Notes: generated from the sequence alone by a model not told the origin. A stretch of 64,000 nucleotides of DNA from Actinomadura viridilutea (GCA_003001795.1 PVNI01000010.1:62001-126000); one strand, 5' to 3'. Positions 15,956 through 23,925 are shown, counted from the stretch's first letter. Program-made: numbers and translations.

Positions 15956-17697
15956 CGATCGGCATAGTCGCGGCCACCGCGAGCGGCCGTACCGCCGCCG
16001 CCGCGCTCGCCGCCGCCTGGCCCGACGAGGTGCGCCTGTTCACCGACGTGAAGGCCGCCGACGGGCTGCGCGAGGCGTGGCGGACGTGCGACGCGATCGT
16101 CGGCTTCCTCGCCGTCGGCGCGACCGTGCGGGTGCTGGCGCCGCTGCTGGACGGCAAGGCCGCCGACCCGGCCGTGGTGTGCGTGGACGAGGGCAGGCGG
16201 TTCGCCGTCGCGGTGCTCGGCGGCCACCGCGGCGCCAACGACCTGGCCCACCGGCTCGCCGGCGTGCTCGGCTGCACTCCCGTCGTCACCACCGCCAGCG
16301 ACCAGGCCGATGTCGCGCCCCTGGACTCCTACGGCGCCGACCTCGGCTTCACCGTGCACGACCCCGGGGCGCTCGCGCGGGTCGGCGCGGCCGTCCTGTC
16401 CGGCGAACCGGTGCTGCTGGAAGGCGCCGACGACTGGCCGCTGCCCGCGCTGCCGCCGAACGTCCGCGCCCGGTTCGGCGGCGACGAGCCGTCCGCCGCG
16501 ATCCTGGTGACCGACGCCGCCGACATCCCTCGGGCGGGCCGGTCCGGCGACCCGCTCGTCTACCGCCCGCCGTCGCTGGTCGTCGGGGTCGGCTCGGCGC
16601 GGGGCGTCGGCGCCGAGGAGGTCGGCGAACTGGTCGACCGGGCGCTGGCGTCGGCGGGCCTGTCGCCCGCGTCCGTGCGCTGCGTGGCGACCGTGGACCT
16701 GAAGGCCGACGAGGAGGGGATCTTGGAGGCCGCGCGGCGGCGCGGCTGGCCGGTCGTCACCTACCCGGCCGACGTGCTGGCCGACGTGCGCGTCCCCAAC
16801 CCGTCCCCGGTCGTGGCCGCCGAGGTCGGCACCCCCAGCGTCGCCGAGGCGGCGGCGCTGCACGCGGCCCGGTCGTCCGGCCGCGGCGCCGAGCTGGTCG
16901 CCGAGAAGACCAAGTCCACCTGCGCCACGGCGGCCGTGGCGCGGCTGCGGCCGCGCGGCCGGCTGGGCATCGTCGGGTTGGGGCCGGGCGCCCGCGACCT
17001 GCTCACCCCGCGCGCCGCCGAGACCCTGCGGCGCTCGTCGGTCGTCGTCGGCCTCGACCAGTACGTCGACCAGGTGCGCGACCTGCTGCGCCCCGGGACG
17101 CGCGTGATCGCCTCCGGGCTCGGCCAGGAGGAGGAACGCGCGCGCACCGCCGTCCGGGAGGCCGCGGCGGGACGCGCCGTGGCGCTCGTGGGGTCGGGGG
17201 ACGCGGGGGTGTACGCGATGGCCGCCCCCGCGCTGGAGATGCTCGCCGCGGAGGGCGCGGCGCACGCCGTGGACGTCGACGGCGTCCCCGGGATCACCGC
17301 CGCCGCGGCCGCGTCGGCGCTCCTCGGCGCGCCCCTGGGCCACGACCACGCCTACGTGTCGCTGTCGGACCTGCACACGCCCTGGGAGGTCATCGAACGG
17401 CGCGTCCGCGCCGCCGCGGAGGGCGATTTCACGGTGTGCTTCTACAACCCGCGCAGCCGTACCCGCGACTGGCAGCTGCCCAAGGCCTTGGACATCCTGG
17501 CGGAGCACCGGCCGCCCGACACCCCCGTGGGGATCGTCCGCAACGCCTCACGGCCGGACGAGTCCGTCACCCTCACCACCCTGGCGGAGGCGGACCCCGC
17601 GCAGGTCGACATGTACACCGTCGTGCTGGTCGGCTCCAGCCGCAGCCGGACCATGGCGGGCCGCTTCGTCACCCCGAGGGGCTACCGATGGGCGTAG
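15952..17697 (+). CDS. cobJ: Cobalt-precorrin-5A hydrolase / precorrin-3B C17-methyltransferase fusion (CbiG-CobJ)
   Basis: A 581-residue fusion. Residues about 1-330 are CbiG, which opens the delta-lactone and releases acetaldehyde: VGFLAVGATVRVLAPLL, VLGGHRGANDLAHRLA, VVGVGSARGVGAEEV and EKTKSTCATAAVARL. Residues about 338-581 are CobJ/CbiH, the ring-contracting C17 methyltransferase: GIVGLGPGARDLLTPRA, ALVGSGDAGVYAMAAPALE, DGVPGITAAAAASALLGAPL and CFYNPRSRTRDWQL. The GTG overlaps the cobL stop. CbiG-CobJ fusions are known in actinobacteria. The presence of CbiG indicates the cobalt-first chemistry. Confidence 0.94.
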   Translation: MTIGIVAATASGRTAAAALAAAWPDEVRLFTDVKAADGLREAWRTCDAIVGFLAVGATVRVLAPLLDGKAADPAVVCVDEGRRFAVAVLGGHRGANDLAHRLAGVLGCTPVVTTASDQADVAPLDSYGADLGFTVHDPGALARVGAAVLSGEPVLLEGADDWPLPALPPNVRARFGGDEPSAAILVTDAADIPRAGRSGDPLVYRPPSLVVGVGSARGVGAEEVGELVDRALASAGLSPASVRCVATVDLKADEEGILEAARRRGWPVVTYPADVLADVRVPNPSPVVAAEVGTPSVAEAAALHAARSSGRGAELVAEKTKSTCATAAVARLRPRGRLGIVGLGPGARDLLTPRAAETLRRSSVVVGLDQYVDQVRDLLRPGTRVIASGLGQEEERARTAVREAAAGRAVALVGSGDAGVYAMAAPALEMLAAEGAAHAVDVDGVPGITAAAAASALLGAPLGHDHAYVSLSDLHTPWEVIERRVRAAAEGDFTVCFYNPRSRTRDWQLPKALDILAEHRPPDTPVGIVRNASRPDESVTLTTLAEADPAQVDMYTVVLVGSSRSRTMAGRFVTPRGYRWA

Positions 17698-17915
17698 ACG
17701 CCGCGGGACGCGACGGGCGCGGCGTGGTCGTCACGGAACGGTGCCAAGGGTGCGGGGCGTGCCTGCTGACCTGTCCCGAACACGCGATCCGCCCCGCGCC
17801 GCCGCCCCCGGACGGGCCTTCCGGCCGCCCCCTGATCGTGCTGGACGGGCTGTGCACCGCCTGCGGCGAGTGCATCGAGGTCTGCCCGGTCGACGCCATC
17901 GAGGAGTGCCCATGA
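17688..17915 (+). CDS. 2[4Fe-4S] ferredoxin inside the cobalamin operon
   Basis: A 75-residue protein with two complete CxxCxxCxxxCP clusters: C19, C22, C25, C29 and C56, C59, C62, C66. It is a bacterial-type 2[4Fe-4S] ferredoxin able to pass low-potential electrons. It overlaps the end of cobJ by 10 nt and the start of cobH by 4 nt, so it belongs to the operon. It may feed electrons to cob(II)yrinate reduction before CobO, or to an iron-sulphur step in ring contraction. Neither is shown by the sequence. Confidence 0.92.
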   Translation: MGVDAAGRDGRGVVVTERCQGCGACLLTCPEHAIRPAPPPPDGPSGRPLIVLDGLCTACGECIEVCPVDAIEECP

Positions 17916-18508
17916 GCGCGCGCCTGCGCCACCCCATCGAAGCGCGGTCGTACGAGATCCTGCGGTCCCGCGTCGACCTGTCGCACCTGCCGCCGCTGCG
18001 GCGCGCGGTGGCCGAGCGGGTCATCCACGCCAGCGCCGACCTGGAGTACGCCGTGGACCTCGTCACCGACGAGGCGCACCTGGAGCGCGGGCTGGCGGCG
18101 CTGCGGTCGGGCGCGCCGATCGTCACCGACGTGGCCATGGTCGCCGCCGGGATCACCGCGCGGGAGACGCTGTGCCGCGTCGGCGACCCGGCCGCCGCCC
18201 GGATGGCGCGCGCCGAGGGCGTCACCCGGTCGGCCGCCGCCGTGCGCCTGGCGTACGCCGAGGTCGGCCCGGGCGCGGTGTGGGCGGTCGGGTGCGCCCC
18301 CACCGCCCTGTTCGAGATCATCGAGCGCGAGGTCGCGCCCGCGCTGGTCGTCGGGCTGCCGGTCGGGTTCGTCGGCGCCGCCGAGGCCAAGCAGGCGCTG
18401 CGCGCCAGCGGGCTGCCCCAGCTGAGCAACGTCTCGGAGAAGGGCGGCTCCGCCGTCGCGGCGGCGGCCGTCAACGCGCTCCTCTACTTCGAGGAGGACA
18501 CCCCATGA
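17912..18508 (+). CDS. cobH: Precorrin-8X methylmutase
   Basis: A 198-residue CobH/CbiC enzyme that moves the C11 methyl to C12 to form (cobyrinic/hydrogenobyrinic) acid. It begins with HPIEARSYEILRSRVDLSHL. The catalytic-His motif of the family, VAERVIHASADLEYA, is present, as are VGCAPTALFEIIE and GLPVGFVGAAEAKQAL. The length is normal. It overlaps the ferredoxin stop (ATGA) and the next start (ATGA). Confidence 0.96.
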   Translation: MSARLRHPIEARSYEILRSRVDLSHLPPLRRAVAERVIHASADLEYAVDLVTDEAHLERGLAALRSGAPIVTDVAMVAAGITARETLCRVGDPAAARMARAEGVTRSAAAVRLAYAEVGPGAVWAVGCAPTALFEIIEREVAPALVVGLPVGFVGAAEAKQALRASGLPQLSNVSEKGGSAVAAAAVNALLYFEEDTP

Positions 18509-19578
18509 CGGTGCGGGACAAAGACCGGGACAAAGACCGGGACAAAGACCGGGACAAAGACCGGGACAAAGACCGGGACAAAGACGGGGACACGGCCCCC
18601 GGCGCGCCCTCGCGGACGCCCCCGGGCGGACCGGGGAGCACAGTGAAACCGCCCCTGCTGCTGGTCGGGCACGGGACGCGGGACGACACGGGCGTCGCGG
18701 AGTTCGGCAGGTTCGTCGAACGGCTGCGCCGCCGGATGACGGTGGACGTGGCCGGAGGCTTCATCGAACTGTCGCCGCCGCCGCTGACCGAGGCGGTCGC
18801 GGAACTGTACGAAGGCGGCCACCGCCTCGTCGCCGCCGTGCCGCTGATGCTGGTGTCGGCCGGGCACGGCAAGGGCGACATCCCAGGGGCCATGGCGCGA
18901 GAACTCGTGCGGCACCCCGGCCTGTCCTACCGCTACGGCCGTCCCCTGGGGCCGCACCCGACCCTGCTTGCGCTTTTGCAGGAGCGCCTGGAGGCCGTGC
19001 TGCCCCCCGAAGACCGCACCCCCGACACGGCGGTGCTGCTGGTGGGCCGCGGCTCGACCGACCCCGACGCCAACGCCGAGGTGCACAAAGTGGCCCGGCT
19101 GTTCTGGGAGGGACGCGGCGCTTCCGGCCCCGACCAGGGGCACGGGCTGCTGTGCGTGGAGCCCGCGTTCATCTCCCTGGCACGTCCCAGCGTGCCTGAA
19201 GGGCTGGAGCGGTGCCGAAGGCTGGGCGCGTGCCGCGTCGTCGTCCTGCCCTACTTCCTGTTCCCCGGCGTGCTGCCAGACCGCGTCGCCGACGAGGCCC
19301 GTGCATACGGTGCCGCGCACCCGGAGCTGGACGTGCGCGTCGCCGAGGTCATCGGCGACTGCGACGGGCTGGCGGACGTGGTGGTCGAACGCTACGAGGA
19401 GGCCCTCGCCGGAGACCTCCGCATGAACTGCGACACGTGCGTCTACCGCATCGCCATGCCCGGTTTCGAAGACCGCGTCGGCGCGCCCCAGGTGCCGCAC
19501 CACCACCCCGACGACCCCTCCGCCCACGGCCACGGCCATGGGCACGGACACGGACACGGACACGTCCATGCGCACTGA
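18505..19578 (+). CDS. cbiX: Sirohydrochlorin cobaltochelatase CbiX, with RDKD-repeat N-terminus and His-rich tail
   Basis: A 357-residue long-form CbiX that inserts cobalt into sirohydrochlorin. The two chelatase half-domains are seen at LLLVGHGTRDDTGVAEFGRF and AVLLVGRGSTDPDANAEVHK. VPLMLVSAGHGKGDIPGAMA carries the metal-binding His region. Near the C-terminus are MNCDTC (the MXCXXC motif described for iron-sulphur-containing CbiX) and a tail of alternating His-Gly (HGHGHGHGHGHVHAH). The first 27 residues are six RDKD repeats. The ATG overlaps cobH (ATGA) behind GAGGAGG. A GTG at 18643 with GGGGAG upstream would start at VKPPLLLVGHG, as in ordinary CbiX, and is a serious alternative. Confidence 0.93.
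   Translation: MTVRDKDRDKDRDKDRDKDRDKDRDKDGDTAPGAPSRTPPGGPGSTVKPPLLLVGHGTRDDTGVAEFGRFVERLRRRMTVDVAGGFIELSPPPLTEAVAELYEGGHRLVAAVPLMLVSAGHGKGDIPGAMARELVRHPGLSYRYGRPLGPHPTLLALLQERLEAVLPPEDRTPDTAVLLVGRGSTDPDANAEVHKVARLFWEGRGASGPDQGHGLLCVEPAFISLARPSVPEGLERCRRLGACRVVVLPYFLFPGVLPDRVADEARAYGAAHPELDVRVAEVIGDCDGLADVVVERYEEALAGDLRMNCDTCVYRIAMPGFEDRVGAPQVPHHHPDDPSAHGHGHGHGHGHGHVHAH
18514..18585 (+). repeat. Six perfect 12-bp tandem repeats in the cbiX 5' region
   Basis: Six head-to-tail copies of CGGGACAAAGAC encode RDKD six times. The seventh unit is degenerate. The copies are identical at the base level, so the array is recent or maintained by slippage. Because the unit is a multiple of three, copy-number change would keep the frame. 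It lies between the ATG at 18505 and the alternative GTG at 18643. Confidence 0.95.
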
Positions 19579-20590
19579 CGACATCGACCTGCGCCACCAC
19601 GGGGACGCGGAGGTCGGTTCGGGACTGGTCGACTTCGCGGTGAACGTCCGCCCCGGCACGCCCCCGGAGTGGCTCGCCGAACGGTTGCGCGCGTCCATCG
19701 CCGACCTCGCCGCCTACCCCGACCCCCGTCCGGCCCGCCGCGCGGTCGCCCGCAGGCACGGCCGCGCCGTGGACGAGGTGCTGCTCACCTCGGGGGCCGC
19801 CGAGGCGTTCGTCCTGCTGGCCCGGGTGCTGCGGCCGCGGCGCGCCGTCGTCGTCCACCCGCAGTTCACCGAACCGGAGGCCGCCCTCCGCGCCGCCGGG
19901 CATCCCGTCGACCGCGTGGTCCTCGAAAAGGACTTCGCGCTCGACCCGGCCGCCGTCCCCCGCGACGCGGACCTCGTCGTCGTCGGCAACCCCACCAACC
20001 CGACCTCCGTCCTGCACCCCGCCGAGGCCCTCGCCGCCCTGGCCCGCCCCGGCCGCACGGTCGTGGTGGACGAGGCGTTCATGGACTGCGTCCCCGGCGA
20101 ACCCGAAAGCCTGGCTGGAACGCTCCCACCCGGAGTCGTCGTGATCCGCAGCCTCACCAAGACCTGGGGCCTCGCCGGGCTGCGCGCCGGGTACGTGCTC
20201 GCCGAGCCCGCACTCGTCGAACGCCTGGCCGAGGCGCAACCCCTGTGGGCGGTGTCCACGCCCGCCCTCGTCGCGATGGAGGCGTGCTGCGAGCCGTCCG
20301 CGCTGGCCGAGGCGGAGCGCTGGGCCGCGAGCATGGCCGCCGAACGCGACCGCTTGGCGGGGGAGCTCAACGCGCGCGGCCTCTACGTGGTGCCCGGGGC
20401 GCGCGCGTCCTTCCTGTGCGTGAACGTGCCCGACGCCCTGGAAATCCGCGCCCGGCTGCGCGAACGCGGCTACGCCGTGCGGCGCGGGGACACCTTCCCC
20501 GGCCTCGGACCGGACTGGCTGCGCATCGCCGTCCGCGACCGCGCCACCAACGACGCCCTCCTGGAGGTGCTCGGTGACCTCGGCGTCTGA
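19568..20590 (+). CDS. cobC: PLP-dependent aminotransferase-fold protein of cobalamin synthesis (CobC/CobD-type, threonine-phosphate decarboxylase-like)
   Basis: A 340-residue class I/II aminotransferase-fold protein related to histidinol-phosphate aminotransferase. VVVGNPTNPTSVLHP is the substrate/PLP region. VVVDEAFMDCVPGE holds the PLP-ring Asp. IRSLTKTWGLAGLRAGY contains the Schiff-base lysine K198. Homologues in cobalamin operons make (R)-1-aminopropan-2-ol phosphate from threonine phosphate, the linker of the nucleotide loop. Mycobacterial Rv2231c is similar. The ATG lies within the cbiX His-tail region, overlapping by 11 nt, so translation is likely coupled. The exact activity is inferred from context. 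Confidence 0.85.
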   Translation: MRTDDIDLRHHGDAEVGSGLVDFAVNVRPGTPPEWLAERLRASIADLAAYPDPRPARRAVARRHGRAVDEVLLTSGAAEAFVLLARVLRPRRAVVVHPQFTEPEAALRAAGHPVDRVVLEKDFALDPAAVPRDADLVVVGNPTNPTSVLHPAEALAALARPGRTVVVDEAFMDCVPGEPESLAGTLPPGVVVIRSLTKTWGLAGLRAGYVLAEPALVERLAEAQPLWAVSTPALVAMEACCEPSALAEAERWAASMAAERDRLAGELNARGLYVVPGARASFLCVNVPDALEIRARLRERGYAVRRGDTFPGLGPDWLRIAVRDRATNDALLEVLGDLGV

Positions 20591-22430
20591 ACCCGCCGCC
20601 CCCTACCCGGACCCGACCCGCGACGCCGTCTACCGGGTGATCGCCGAACGGCGCGACATGCGCACCGGGTTCCTCCCCGACCCCGTGGACGACGCCGTCC
20701 TCACGAGGATCCTCGAGGCCGCGCACCGCGCCCCGTCCGTCGGGCTCACCCAGCCCTGGGACTTCCTCGTCATCCGCGACCCGGGGCTGCGCGCGCGCAT
20801 CGGCGCCCTCGCCGACCGGCAGCGCGCCGCGTACGCCGCCTCCCTGACCGCCCCGCGCGCCGCCGCGTTCCAGCGGCTCAAGGTCGAGGCGATCCGCGAG
20901 GCGCCGGTGAACATCGCCGTGACCTGCGACCCGACCCGCGGCGGACGCAACCCCCTCGGCCGCCACGCCCAGCCCCGCACGGCCCACTACTCGGTCGCCT
21001 GCGCCGTGCAGAACCTGTGGCTGGCCGCGCGCGCCGAAGGGCTCGGCGTCGGCTGGGTCAGCTTCTTCGACGAACGCGAGCTGGCCGACGAACTCGGCCT
21101 CCCCGGCCACGTGGACGTCGTCGCCTACCTGTGCGTCGGCCGCGTCGCCGGATTCCCGCCCGCGCCCCAGCTGGCGCTGACCGGCTGGGCCCGCCGCCGC
21201 CCCCTCGCCTGGGCCGTGCACCACGAGCGGTACGGGCGACGCGGCCTGCCAGGAGAGGAGATCATGGACCTGATCGAGCAGACCGTGGCCGCCGTCCGGC
21301 CGCTGGACGAGGCCGCCATGCGCGACGCCCGCGACCACCAGGCCCGCCTCACCAAGCCGCCGGGGTCGCTCGGCGCGCTGGAAGAGCTGTCGGTGCGGCT
21401 CGCCGGGCTCGCCGGGACCTGCCCGCCGCCGATCCCCGAGCCCGCCGCCGTCGCCGTCTTCGCCGCCGACCACGGCGTCCACGCCCAGGGCGTCAGCCCC
21501 TGGCCGCAGGAGGTGACCGCGCAGATGGTCGCCAACTTCCTGGCCGGGGGCGCGGTCGTCAACGCGTTCGCCGCCCAGGTCGGCGCCGAGGTCACCGTGG
21601 TGGACGTGGGCGTCGCCCGCGACCTGGACCCCGCCCCCGGCCTGCTGCCCCGCAAGGTCGCCTACGGCACCGCCGACATGACGGCCGGCCCCGCGATGAC
21701 CGCGGAGCAGGCCCGCCGCGCCGTCGAGGTCGGCATCGAGGTCGCCCGCGACCTGGTCTCGGCGGGGGCGCGCTGCCTGCTGACCGGCGACATGGGCATC
21801 GCCAACACCACGGCCTCGGCCGCCCTGATCGCCGCGTTCACCGGCCTGCCGCCCGAGGCGGTCACCGGCCGCGGCACCGGCATCGACGACGCCGCCCTCG
21901 CCCACAAGATCGAGGTCGTGCGCGCCGCCCTCGCCCGCCACGGCCTGGACGCCGGCGACGGCGCGGCCGGCCGCGACCCCCTGGAGGTGCTCGCGGCCGT
22001 CGGCGGCCTGGAGCACGCCGCCCTGGCCGGCTACATACTCGGCGCCGCCGCCCTGCGCGTCCCGGTGGTGCTCGACGGAGTGATCGCCGGGGCCGCCGCG
22101 CTGGTCGCCGGCGCGCTGTGCCCCGACGCGCTGTCGGCGTGTGTGGCCGGTCATCGTTCTGTCGAGCCGGGACATTCGGCTACCGTTGCTCACCTGGGAC
22201 TTCGTCCGCTGGTGGACCTGGAGCTGCGGCTCGGGGAGGGCACCGGCGCCCTGCTGGCCCTGCCGCTGGTGCAGGGCGCGGTCCGGGTGCTGCACCAGGT
22301 CGCCACCTTCGACGCGGCCGGGGTGAGCGGCAAGGACGCGCAGCCGCGGACGGCGGGGTCCCCGCACGGCGGCGAGGACGGCCACGAGCGCGACGGGCGG
22401 GACGGTGACGAGAACGGCGGCGAGAGGTGA
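20574..22430 (+). CDS. cobT: BluB-CobT fusion: DMB synthase / nicotinate-nucleotide:DMB phosphoribosyltransferase
   Basis: One uninterrupted 618-codon frame. Residues 1-215 are BluB, the nitroreductase-fold enzyme that cannibalises FMN to make 5,6-dimethylbenzimidazole: RRDMRTGFLPDPVDDAVL and HRAPSVGLTQPWDFLVI. From residue 231 it is CobT, which makes alpha-ribazole phosphate: RLTKPPGSLGALEELSVRLA, FAADHGVHAQGVSPWPQEVT, TGDMGIANTTASAAL and GRGTGIDDAALAHK. The C-terminal 40 residues are Gly/Asp/Glu-rich. A textbook ribosome-binding site and ATG at the domain junction (21251-21266) would allow CobT to be made alone. The GTG start overlaps the preceding gene by 17 nt. It is the last operon gene. 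Confidence 0.92.
   Translation: MTSASEPAAPYPDPTRDAVYRVIAERRDMRTGFLPDPVDDAVLTRILEAAHRAPSVGLTQPWDFLVIRDPGLRARIGALADRQRAAYAASLTAPRAAAFQRLKVEAIREAPVNIAVTCDPTRGGRNPLGRHAQPRTAHYSVACAVQNLWLAARAEGLGVGWVSFFDERELADELGLPGHVDVVAYLCVGRVAGFPPAPQLALTGWARRRPLAWAVHHERYGRRGLPGEEIMDLIEQTVAAVRPLDEAAMRDARDHQARLTKPPGSLGALEELSVRLAGLAGTCPPPIPEPAAVAVFAADHGVHAQGVSPWPQEVTAQMVANFLAGGAVVNAFAAQVGAEVTVVDVGVARDLDPAPGLLPRKVAYGTADMTAGPAMTAEQARRAVEVGIEVARDLVSAGARCLLTGDMGIANTTASAALIAAFTGLPPEAVTGRGTGIDDAALAHKIEVVRAALARHGLDAGDGAAGRDPLEVLAAVGGLEHAALAGYILGAAALRVPVVLDGVIAGAAALVAGALCPDALSACVAGHRSVEPGHSATVAHLGLRPLVDLELRLGEGTGALLALPLVQGAVRVLHQVATFDAAGVSGKDAQPRTAGSPHGGEDGHERDGRDGDENGGER
21251..21266 (+). promoter_or_regulatory. Strong internal ribosome-binding site and ATG at the bluB-cobT junction
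   Basis: AGGAGAGGAG, then ATC, then ATG GAC CTG ATC. The ATG at 21264 is exactly where stand-alone CobT proteins begin (MDLIEQTVAAVRPLDEAAM). There is no stop codon between BluB and this ATG. The site looks like the ribosome-binding site of a formerly separate cobT gene whose upstream stop codon was lost. Confidence 0.8.
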
Positions 22431-22509
22431 GGCGCACGGCGCCGGTGTCGGCCGGGGCTCGAGCGCGCCGTGAGTCACGCTCGGCTATCGACTGGAGGGA
22501 GCACTCTCC
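22431..22509. other. Short gap between cobT and cysG leader
   Basis: No gene is seen. There is no clear terminator hairpin with a long stem, and no second B12 box. Whether cysG is read from the cobalamin promoter or its own is not decided by the sequence. Confidence 0.5.
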
Positions 22510-22623
22510 ATGAGCACCGCAACCCGAGTACCTTTGGTCCACAAACACCCGTATCCGTCCCCGGCGTCCGGGAACGCCAGCCCAGCCCCGATCGAGAGAG
22601 CGACGTGCCCCCCTACCTGCTAG
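22510..22623 (+). CDS. Possible 37-codon leader ORF overlapping the cysG start
   Basis: An ATG at 22510 follows GGAGGGAGC with good spacing and opens a 37-codon frame (MSTATRVPLVHKHPYPSPAS...). It ends ATCPPTC-stop, with two Cys codons in the last five sense codons. Its TAG (22621-22623) lies 16 nt inside the cysG frame, so the two overlap out of frame. Cysteine-responsive leader peptides precede sulphur genes in actinobacteria, and CysG makes sirohaem for sulphite reductase. The lower third-position GC here is a caution. Confidence 0.35.
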   Translation: MSTATRVPLVHKHPYPSPASGNASPAPIERATCPPTC

Positions 22624-23861
22624 GCCTGCGACTGAGCGGACGACGCGTCCTCGTCGTCGGCGGGGGCCGGGTGGCGCAGCGCCGCGTCCCGGCGCTGCTC
22701 GCCGCGGACGCCGCGGTGGAGCTGGTCGCCCCCGAGGTCACGCCGTCCCTGGAAGACCTGATCGTCTCCCGCGGTGGGAACGGTCCCGGCCGGATCGTCT
22801 GGCACCGCCGCCCCTACCGCCCCGGAGACTGCGCCGGCGCCTGGCTGGTGCAGGCCCTCACCGACGACGCTAAGGTCAACGCGGCCGTCGCCGCCGAGGC
22901 CGAGCAGGCCCGCGTCTGGTGCGTGCGCGCCGACGACGCCGAGTCGTCGGCCGCCTGGACCCCGGCGTCCGGGCGGGTCGGCGACACCACGGTGGGCGTC
23001 CTGGCGGGCGGCGACCCCCGGCACGCCGCGGGCGTGCGGGACGCGATCGTCGACGGGCTGCGCGACGGCACCCTGGAGGCCCGCCACCACCGCCGCAAGC
23101 CGGTCGGGGTGGCGCTGGTCGGCGGCGGCCCCGGCGACCCCGGCCTGATCACCGTGCGCGGAAGGCGGCTGCTCGCCCAGGCCGACGTGGTCGTCACCGA
23201 CCGCCTGGCCCCCCGCGGGCTGCTGGACGAGCTGCCCGCCGACACCGAGGTGATCGACGCGGCGAAGATCCCCTACGGGCGGACCGTCACCCAGGAGCGC
23301 ATCAACGACTACCTCGTCGAGCACGCCCGGCAGGGCCGGTTCGTGGTCCGCCTCAAGGGCGGCGACCCGTTCGTGTTCGGACGCGGCTTCGAGGAAGTGC
23401 TGCACTGCGCCCGCCACGGCGTCCCGGTGACGGTCGTGCCCGGCGTCACCAGCGCCGTGGCCGTGCCGTCGGCGGCGGGCATCCCGGTCACCCACCGCGG
23501 CGTCACCCAGGAGTTCCACGTGGTGTCGGCGCACGCGGCCCCGGACGACCCCGCCTCCACGGTCGACTGGGCCGCGCTGGGCCGGTCGACGGGGACGCTG
23601 GTGCTGCTCATGGCGGTGGAACGGATGACGCTGATCGCCGAGACCCTCATACGCTATGGTCGGTCGTCCGACACGCCCGTCGCCGTGATCCAGGAAGGCA
23701 CCCTCCCGGGGCAGAAGGCGCTGACGGCCACGCTGGGCACGGTGGCCGGCGAGATGGCGGCGGCCGGGATCCGGCCGCCGGCGATCGTGGTCGTGGGCGA
23801 CGTGGTGAACGTGGCACGAGAGATCGACATGATTCGAGCGGACATGGGGCGGGATCCGTGA
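22605..23861 (+). CDS. cysG: Sirohaem synthase: precorrin-2 dehydrogenase / uroporphyrinogen-III C-methyltransferase
   Basis: A 418-residue bifunctional enzyme. Residues 1-150 are the NAD-dependent precorrin-2 dehydrogenase (LSGRRVLVVGGGRVAQRRVP). From about 163 it is the SAM-dependent C2,C7 methyltransferase: VALVGGGPGDPGLITVRGRR, DVVVTDRLAPRGLLDELP, VRLKGGDPFVFGRGFEE and VTVVPGVTSAVAVPSAAGIP. It makes precorrin-2/sirohydrochlorin, the substrate of CbiX just upstream, and also sirohaem. The GTG at 22605 (VPPYLLGLRLSGRRV) matches where actinobacterial homologues start. A frame extending upstream to 22470 is open but looks non-coding. Confidence 0.94.
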   Translation: MPPYLLGLRLSGRRVLVVGGGRVAQRRVPALLAADAAVELVAPEVTPSLEDLIVSRGGNGPGRIVWHRRPYRPGDCAGAWLVQALTDDAKVNAAVAAEAEQARVWCVRADDAESSAAWTPASGRVGDTTVGVLAGGDPRHAAGVRDAIVDGLRDGTLEARHHRRKPVGVALVGGGPGDPGLITVRGRRLLAQADVVVTDRLAPRGLLDELPADTEVIDAAKIPYGRTVTQERINDYLVEHARQGRFVVRLKGGDPFVFGRGFEEVLHCARHGVPVTVVPGVTSAVAVPSAAGIPVTHRGVTQEFHVVSAHAAPDDPASTVDWAALGRSTGTLVLLMAVERMTLIAETLIRYGRSSDTPVAVIQEGTLPGQKALTATLGTVAGEMAAAGIRPPAIVVVGDVVNVAREIDMIRADMGRDP

Positions 23862-23925
23862 CCAGGTACATGACGGGAGATTCGGTCGGCCGCCTCTGGG
23901 CCGTGGCGTTCCGCCGGGGTGTCAC

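Noticed and set aside
18505..18642. The RDKD array as a CRISPR-like or mobile repeat
   Set aside because: The unit is 12 bp, head to tail without spacers and in frame with cbiX, so it is a coding microsatellite.
22431..22509. Second cobalamin riboswitch before cysG
   Set aside because: I looked for the B12 box GCCAGGAGAC-type sequence and the GGTGCGAATCC core; neither is present.
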